NCBI GenBank assembly: GCA_963693365.1
Contig: CAVNZM010000008.1
Coordinates: 372,001-436,000, forward strand
Length of the DNA stretch: 64,000 bases
Source of the DNA: Amoebidium appalachense
Lineage: Eukaryota; Ichthyosporea
Direction of reading: 5' to 3'
Positions 59,924 to 64,000 of this stretch are shown piece by piece; the first letter of the stretch is position 1; the number at the start of each line of letters is the position of its first letter. Position numbers and translations under genes: made by a program. The notes below the pieces were generated by a model that worked only from the letters and a program-made list of their open reading frames with translations, did not search any database and had not been told where the DNA came from.

Positions 59924-59943
59924 AGCAACCATACATCTAAATA
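59924..59943 (+). repeat. B2 split repeat, right end of the recombinase element
   Basis: Exact 20-bp copy of B1. Host sequence (acctttttt...) starts just after. Confidence 0.88.
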
Positions 59944-61623
59944 ACCTTTTTTGGCTATAGAATCTTCCTAAACCTGCTAGATCCAGGTGTCACGTGGCAA
60001 AATTTCTCATTTTGAAACTTGGGAAGGAATCCGGATGATTAAGGATCTTTCTAATTGTATTTTTTTTTTCCCGAATAATAAATCCAATATTTACAACTTT
60101 TCTACCCACTAAACATTTGGTGTGCAATTTCTAGCTGCTGCTTTTACAAAAGAACTATATACGACTGTTAAAACTTTTGTGTTTTTTGCCCCACATTGAA
60201 AATGTATCGATCTCTTTTCATATGGGGGTGACCAATCTACACTTGAGGAACATAAAAGACCCACACACGTGTCCGCAGACCTCATTTTCGTTTCCACCCC
60301 GACACAACGAAACTCACTTCTAAGGTATTTCTTTTTACCTCAAAGCCCTTGCTCTTCAGTTCTCACTCATACCCCTCCCCCCCCCCCCCCCCCCCCCCCC
60401 CTCCCCCCCCTCTCCCCTTCCCTTCCTCACACTCCACCCTGTCCCCTTCCTTCAAAATCAACCAACCAACCAACCAACCAACCATACAACACCCTTCACA
60501 CCTTCCTGGTTAGGTGCGCACTGATGACAGCTGAATTCCTCGTTCCGTATGTGGTGGCTTGCTGCCCATGCCGATTAATTCCCTCTGAGCCCACCTACAA
60601 CTGTCTGCTTTATCCTTTTCCTTTGTGTTTTCTGCTCTCGTTGACCCACCGCTCTCTGCAGGTATCACCGTCGCTGCTGCTGTGTTTAGACGTCCGTTGT
60701 GGCCGGCCGTTCGAACTGTCGGAGTCACTCCCACCAAACCTGCTACCTCCTTCAGGGCTCCTTTTCTCCTCCTGCCTTTTGCCTCATTTCTTTTTGCTGT
60801 TTTGTTCTCGTCGTCTGTCCCGTCACCCACTCCTTTCGTCCCTTCTCTTAGAGAACCACCTTTTCTTCAGACTGTATCCTTGACTTTTTCTTTTTTTTGC
60901 TGATTTTGTTAGGTATTGCTTTATCCTTTCTGCCCTTTTTTTGTGTTAAGTATTCTTGCTCTTGCTCTGGCCTGTATCCTTCACTTTGGTATGCCTGTGT
61001 GGCCGGCTGGACCGGCCTGGTTCAATAAACAGTCCGAGACAAAATCCTGCTCTACAACGAAGTACAAAGAAACTTGTGTTGGGTTGAAGAGGCGTGCATA
61101 ACAGGCAACTTGGTGTTTGCTTGGCCCGCCAACGCTTTGAAAAAGACAGCATAGAACCTCGTCACTCCCATACCCCCATGACCAACCTGGTTGACGGTTT
61201 ACTTGTTGTCTACTACATAAACGCCTGCTGTATATACGCGTGTGAGTCATTCTCGTATATTACTCTTTTCAAGATTCTGAGCAACGGCCTGTGTCACCGT
61301 TGACGCTGTAGGCCTTCTTCTCTGCCCGTACGGTTTGGGCCCTGATGCGCAGGGGCGCGGCGGCGGCGGCCGGATGCTTGGTGGCTCAGTCAGTGTACCT
61401 ACTTGTACCAAAATAGGCAGGGTTTGAAAGCCAAAAAAAGAGAAGTGCACACTTCTGCGCAGTTTCCGAATAGAGAATCACAAGCAAGAAAGAGATACTG
61501 TGAGCTCTATTAGTTGACCTTTGAATTGTTGGTAGCGTAGGGTGCAACCAGCGAGTCCAAGCGACTGTTTTCATCCATACGCACAACAACCCTTAGAAGC
61601 CCTGTAGCTGTTGATACTTGCAG
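59944..61623. other. Intergenic region upstream of the unidentified plus-strand gene
   Basis: AT-rich part, then a C tract (60378-60400), CCAA tetranucleotides (60462-60483) and a long T/C-rich stretch (60700-60960). TTCAATAAACAG at 61021 could be a polyadenylation signal of something unrecognised. I see no convincing gene. Confidence 0.55.
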
Positions 61624-61632
61624 GCAACAGCA

Positions 61633-61825
61633 ATGGCCCACACGATGGAGGAGTTGAGGTGTGTGCTTGTGTGTTTGTGTGCGTGTACGTGGGTCTGTGT
61701 GTGTGTGTATGTGCAACCCTGCTTATGTGTATATATGGGTGTGCGTGCATGCGTGTGTGTGTGCATGCATGTGCCCGTGTGCCTGTGTGTGTGTGTGTGG
61801 GGAGGGGGGGGGGGGAGGGGGGGAG

Positions 61826-61892
<67 letters not shown>

Positions 61893-62611
61893 GTGTATGT
61901 GTGTGTGGGTGTACGTTTGTTTGTGTGTTTCCGTGTGCGTGGATGCACTGTACACAACGATGGAATTACTGTTTGAGAGGGGAGGAGGTGGTGGTGTGAG
62001 ATGGACAAGGGGGCCTAGCTAGACTGACGCTCAGGAGAGAACACGACGGGCTGGTGTGGCTGCAAATATGACGGTGTGGATGGGTTTGGGGTGGAGAGAA
62101 GGGAGGGGGTACCGTGAGCGTTGGTGGGAGGCCTGAAAGAAGAAAATATGGGTACGGCAAAGGGATAAGTGGAAGCGAATTGGGGGAGGAAGGAAAGGGG
62201 GGGGCAGAGAGGGCAGATCTAAGCACTAAGAAGGCACCATGACTACAAGCCAATGTAAGATGCAGCACAGTCCGAAGATTAAGATTAGCTGAGCCACACT
62301 GTGTGGTGTGCCTGCATCTGTGACCTGCTGCCAGCATAGGTGCTCAGTAAAATTGCAGGTGTTTGGGTCACTGTGATAGCTTGGTGTGGGCACCGGAAGC
62401 ATACACAGACATATGCTGTTCGCAGATTTTTAGAACAGGCGAAAACGTACACACTGACACACACGCACACTGAGAGACACACGACACATGCACATCACAC
62501 ACACACACACATGCACAATACGCACGAGCACACTTTAGCTCTCCCCATATGCACTTAAGCACACGCATAAAACTGATGCGCATGCACACACCAGAAACAT
62601 ACACACTACGG

Positions 62612-62651
<40 letters not shown>

Positions 62652-63469
62652 TCCCCCCCCCTCCCCCCCCCCCCCCCCCCCCCTTCTTCCCGCCTCCTCA
62701 CACACACACGCACACACACACACACACAACACACACAGGTCTGCCTGGAATACTCGGTTTTCTGGAGCAGATTGGGCGGATGGGATCCGCATGCAGGTAA
62801 GGCTGCTACAACGGGACAGGGTATGTGCTTTTGTCTGTTGGAGCAGGACAAGCCCTGCCCCAAGGGGAGGGAGGGAGGGGGGAGGGGGGAGAGAGGGGAA
62901 GTGGGGGGGGGGGAGGGGGAGACGAGTGTCCAGGGGTTTAGGGAAGGAGGAGGGCTGCTCCGTGGTGTGCTGTGCTGATTCTTGTTACAGTGGGTGACGA
63001 AACGGGGGGGAGGGGGGAGGGGGAGGGGGGGGGGGGGGGGGGAGGGGGGAGAGGGGGGGGGAGGGGGGGGGGGGAAGAAATGCATTTCAAAGGGGTGCAT
63101 GGTTTCCTTCGTGTGTAATGTTCTTGCTTGCTTTCGTTCCATTTCTTTCCCTTCCTTCTCAATAAACCCGTCTCGTTATCTCTGTCATATTTTCTGGATG
63201 TGGGTTTGTATACATGTGTGTGTGGATGTGTGTTGCCTATGCTGTTTGCTTTTCCATTTCGTAATTTTTTATTTTTGAATCCCACTTCGCCTTGAATCTT
63301 TGTTTACTCAATGCGGGGAGAGAGGGGGGTGGGAGGGGGGAGAGGAGGAAGGGGTAGTGTTGTTACTATTCCCATGTGGCACATAGGCACATGCAATCCC
63401 TGGCTGACTGGGTGGCAGGCCATGCGTGGCAGTTTGGCTACATTTCCCCTCAGAAGCATCTGCTGGCAG
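61633..63469 (+). CDS. Unidentified gene, first coding exons (3' partial)
   Basis: A 5' UTR acceptor at 61623 (GATACTTGCAG) leads into a start exon 61633-61658 (MAHTMEELR...). Exon 2 is 62739-62796, with acceptor in a CA array and donor CAG/GTAAGG. Exon 3 is a candidate at 63419-63469, with acceptor CTGACTGGGTGGCAG. Phases agree, giving 45 residues so far: a start, a Trp/Asp-rich segment and a basic segment. An alternative exon may begin at 62993 (TTCTTGTTACAG). Too short to assign a family. Confidence 0.4.
61775..61890. repeat. (TG)n and G tracts in the first intron of the 61633 gene
   Basis: (TG) then G tracts (61798-61827) and (TG)29 (61829-61888). Confidence 0.9.
62611..62690. repeat. 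C homopolymer tract before exon 2 of the 61633 gene
   Basis: C runs at 62612-62649, 62653-62660 and 62662-62683, then a CA array running to the acceptor at 62738. Confidence 0.92.
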
Positions 63470-64000
63470 GTTTCAATCCCCCCCCCCCCCCCCCCCCTTC
63501 CCCCCCCCCGGCCGCAGCCGCGACCAACCAGTCACCCACCCGCTTCCAGCGTCAACACACATCGGCGCATGCACACGCGCGCGCGCATGCACACACGCGC
63601 GCGCACACACACACACAGGGAGAGAGGGGAAAGTGGGGAAGAAGGGGGGCGGGGAGGGGAGGGGGGAGGGGGAAGGAAGGAAGAGACACGACTCAACATA
63701 AGAATAAAATAGGGAATAAAATGACAGGCAAAATCCCCGCCAACACTCCCCCCCCCCCCCCCCCCCCTCCCCCTCCCCCCCCCCCCCCCTACCCCCCCAC
63801 TAAAAAAAACAAGCACACACATCTAGCGCCAACTGTTTTCCTTTTTCATGTCCGTTGGTCTCAAACCTCTCGCTGGAATACTGTTTATGATCTCTGCACG
63901 TCTTTGGCTGAGGGTTTGTTCATGGGATGCATCTTTGTAAGCGTCCCCCCCCCCCCCTCTCCCCCTCCCCCCCCTCACACACACACACACACATTTTTTT
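63470..64000. other. Window end: C, CA and purine tracts
   Basis: C tract 63478-63509, CGCG/CA array 63569-63618, GGGA tract 63619-63685, C tracts 63748-63789 and 63945-63974, and a CA array at the end. No exon is recognised; the gene starting at 61633 probably continues beyond 64000. Confidence 0.6.

Larger units (their letters stand above)
52731..59943 (+). mobile_element. Tyrosine-recombinase transposon with split direct repeats, no reverse transcriptase
   Basis: Order: A1 (52731-52895), ORF1, tyrosine-recombinase ORF2, B1 (59310-59329), A2 (59328-59492), B2 (59924-59943). The internal B1/A2 junction AAATACTTAGC is exactly what joining the right end (AAATA) to the left end (CTTAGC) would give. 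This is the hallmark of PAT/Ngaro-type DIRS-order elements that pass through a circle. Without the two nested LTR insertions it is about 3.1 kb, leaving no room for RT/RNase H. It is therefore either a non-autonomous DIRS-like element or a Crypton-like element with split repeats. Both ORFs are frameshifted, so this copy is dead. Confidence 0.85.

Noticed and set aside
60510-60830. Minus-strand frame with a basic N-terminus
   Set aside because: No ATG, no splice partners, and it lies opposite T/C-rich low-complexity sequence.

Overview
This is a nuclear window from a unicellular eukaryote, most likely an alga. Genes are split by many GT-AG introns, exons are GC-rich, and introns and intergenic DNA are filled with (CA)n/(TG)n microsatellites, G or C homopolymers up to 68 nt, and minisatellites. 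I could not fix the lineage. There are no operons, Shine-Dalgarno sites or CRISPR arrays, and I recognised no tRNA or rRNA gene.

Layout. (1) 27-12396 (+): DIS3/RRP44, the catalytic exosome subunit, 27 exons spliced in frame to 947 codons plus stop; only the first few residues lie upstream. (2) 12397-16138: intergenic, AT-richer, with CCAAT boxes and a C-tract/G-tract inverted pair. (3) 16225-20129 (-): an OTU-protease gene with a CXC-like cysteine module and a coiled-coil tail, 5' end not found. (4) 21142-22480: a doubtful small secreted protein, a fold-back element and a CCAAT/TATA promoter. (5) 22735-24562: a LINE 3' remnant on the minus strand, then a single-exon beta-propeller gene on plus, the LINE probably in its 5' UTR intron. 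(6) 26274-38530 (-): proton-pumping NAD(P) transhydrogenase (NNT), 20 exons, about 1079 residues in one polypeptide. (7) 40129-41764 (+): a tentative four-exon Cys-rich small gene. (8) 43391-48539 (-): a five-exon ABCF3/GCN20-type ATPase, 816 residues. (9) 48994-52430: tandem, hairpin and alternating purine-pyrimidine repeats with a pogo-like transposase fragment. (10) 52731-59943: a nested transposon island. A tyrosine-recombinase element with split direct repeats (A1-ORFs-B1-A2-B2), about 3.1 kb once insertions are discounted and with no room for a reverse transcriptase, was hit by a 3.6 kb LTR element (480-bp LTRs, TSD CCGCG) in ORF1 and by a 480-bp solo LTR (TSD GCGCT) in the recombinase ORF. 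(11) 61633-63469 (+): start of an unidentified gene running off the window.

The confident host genes are housekeeping: RNA decay (DIS3), NADPH supply (NNT) and translation control (ABCF3/GCN20). They do not form a pathway. The notable biology is in the non-coding DNA: minisatellites built from branch point plus 3' splice site (DIS3 intron 10, NNT intron 18), microsatellites abutting splice sites, a SINE-like repeat family, and the reverse-transcriptase-less split-repeat recombinase element.
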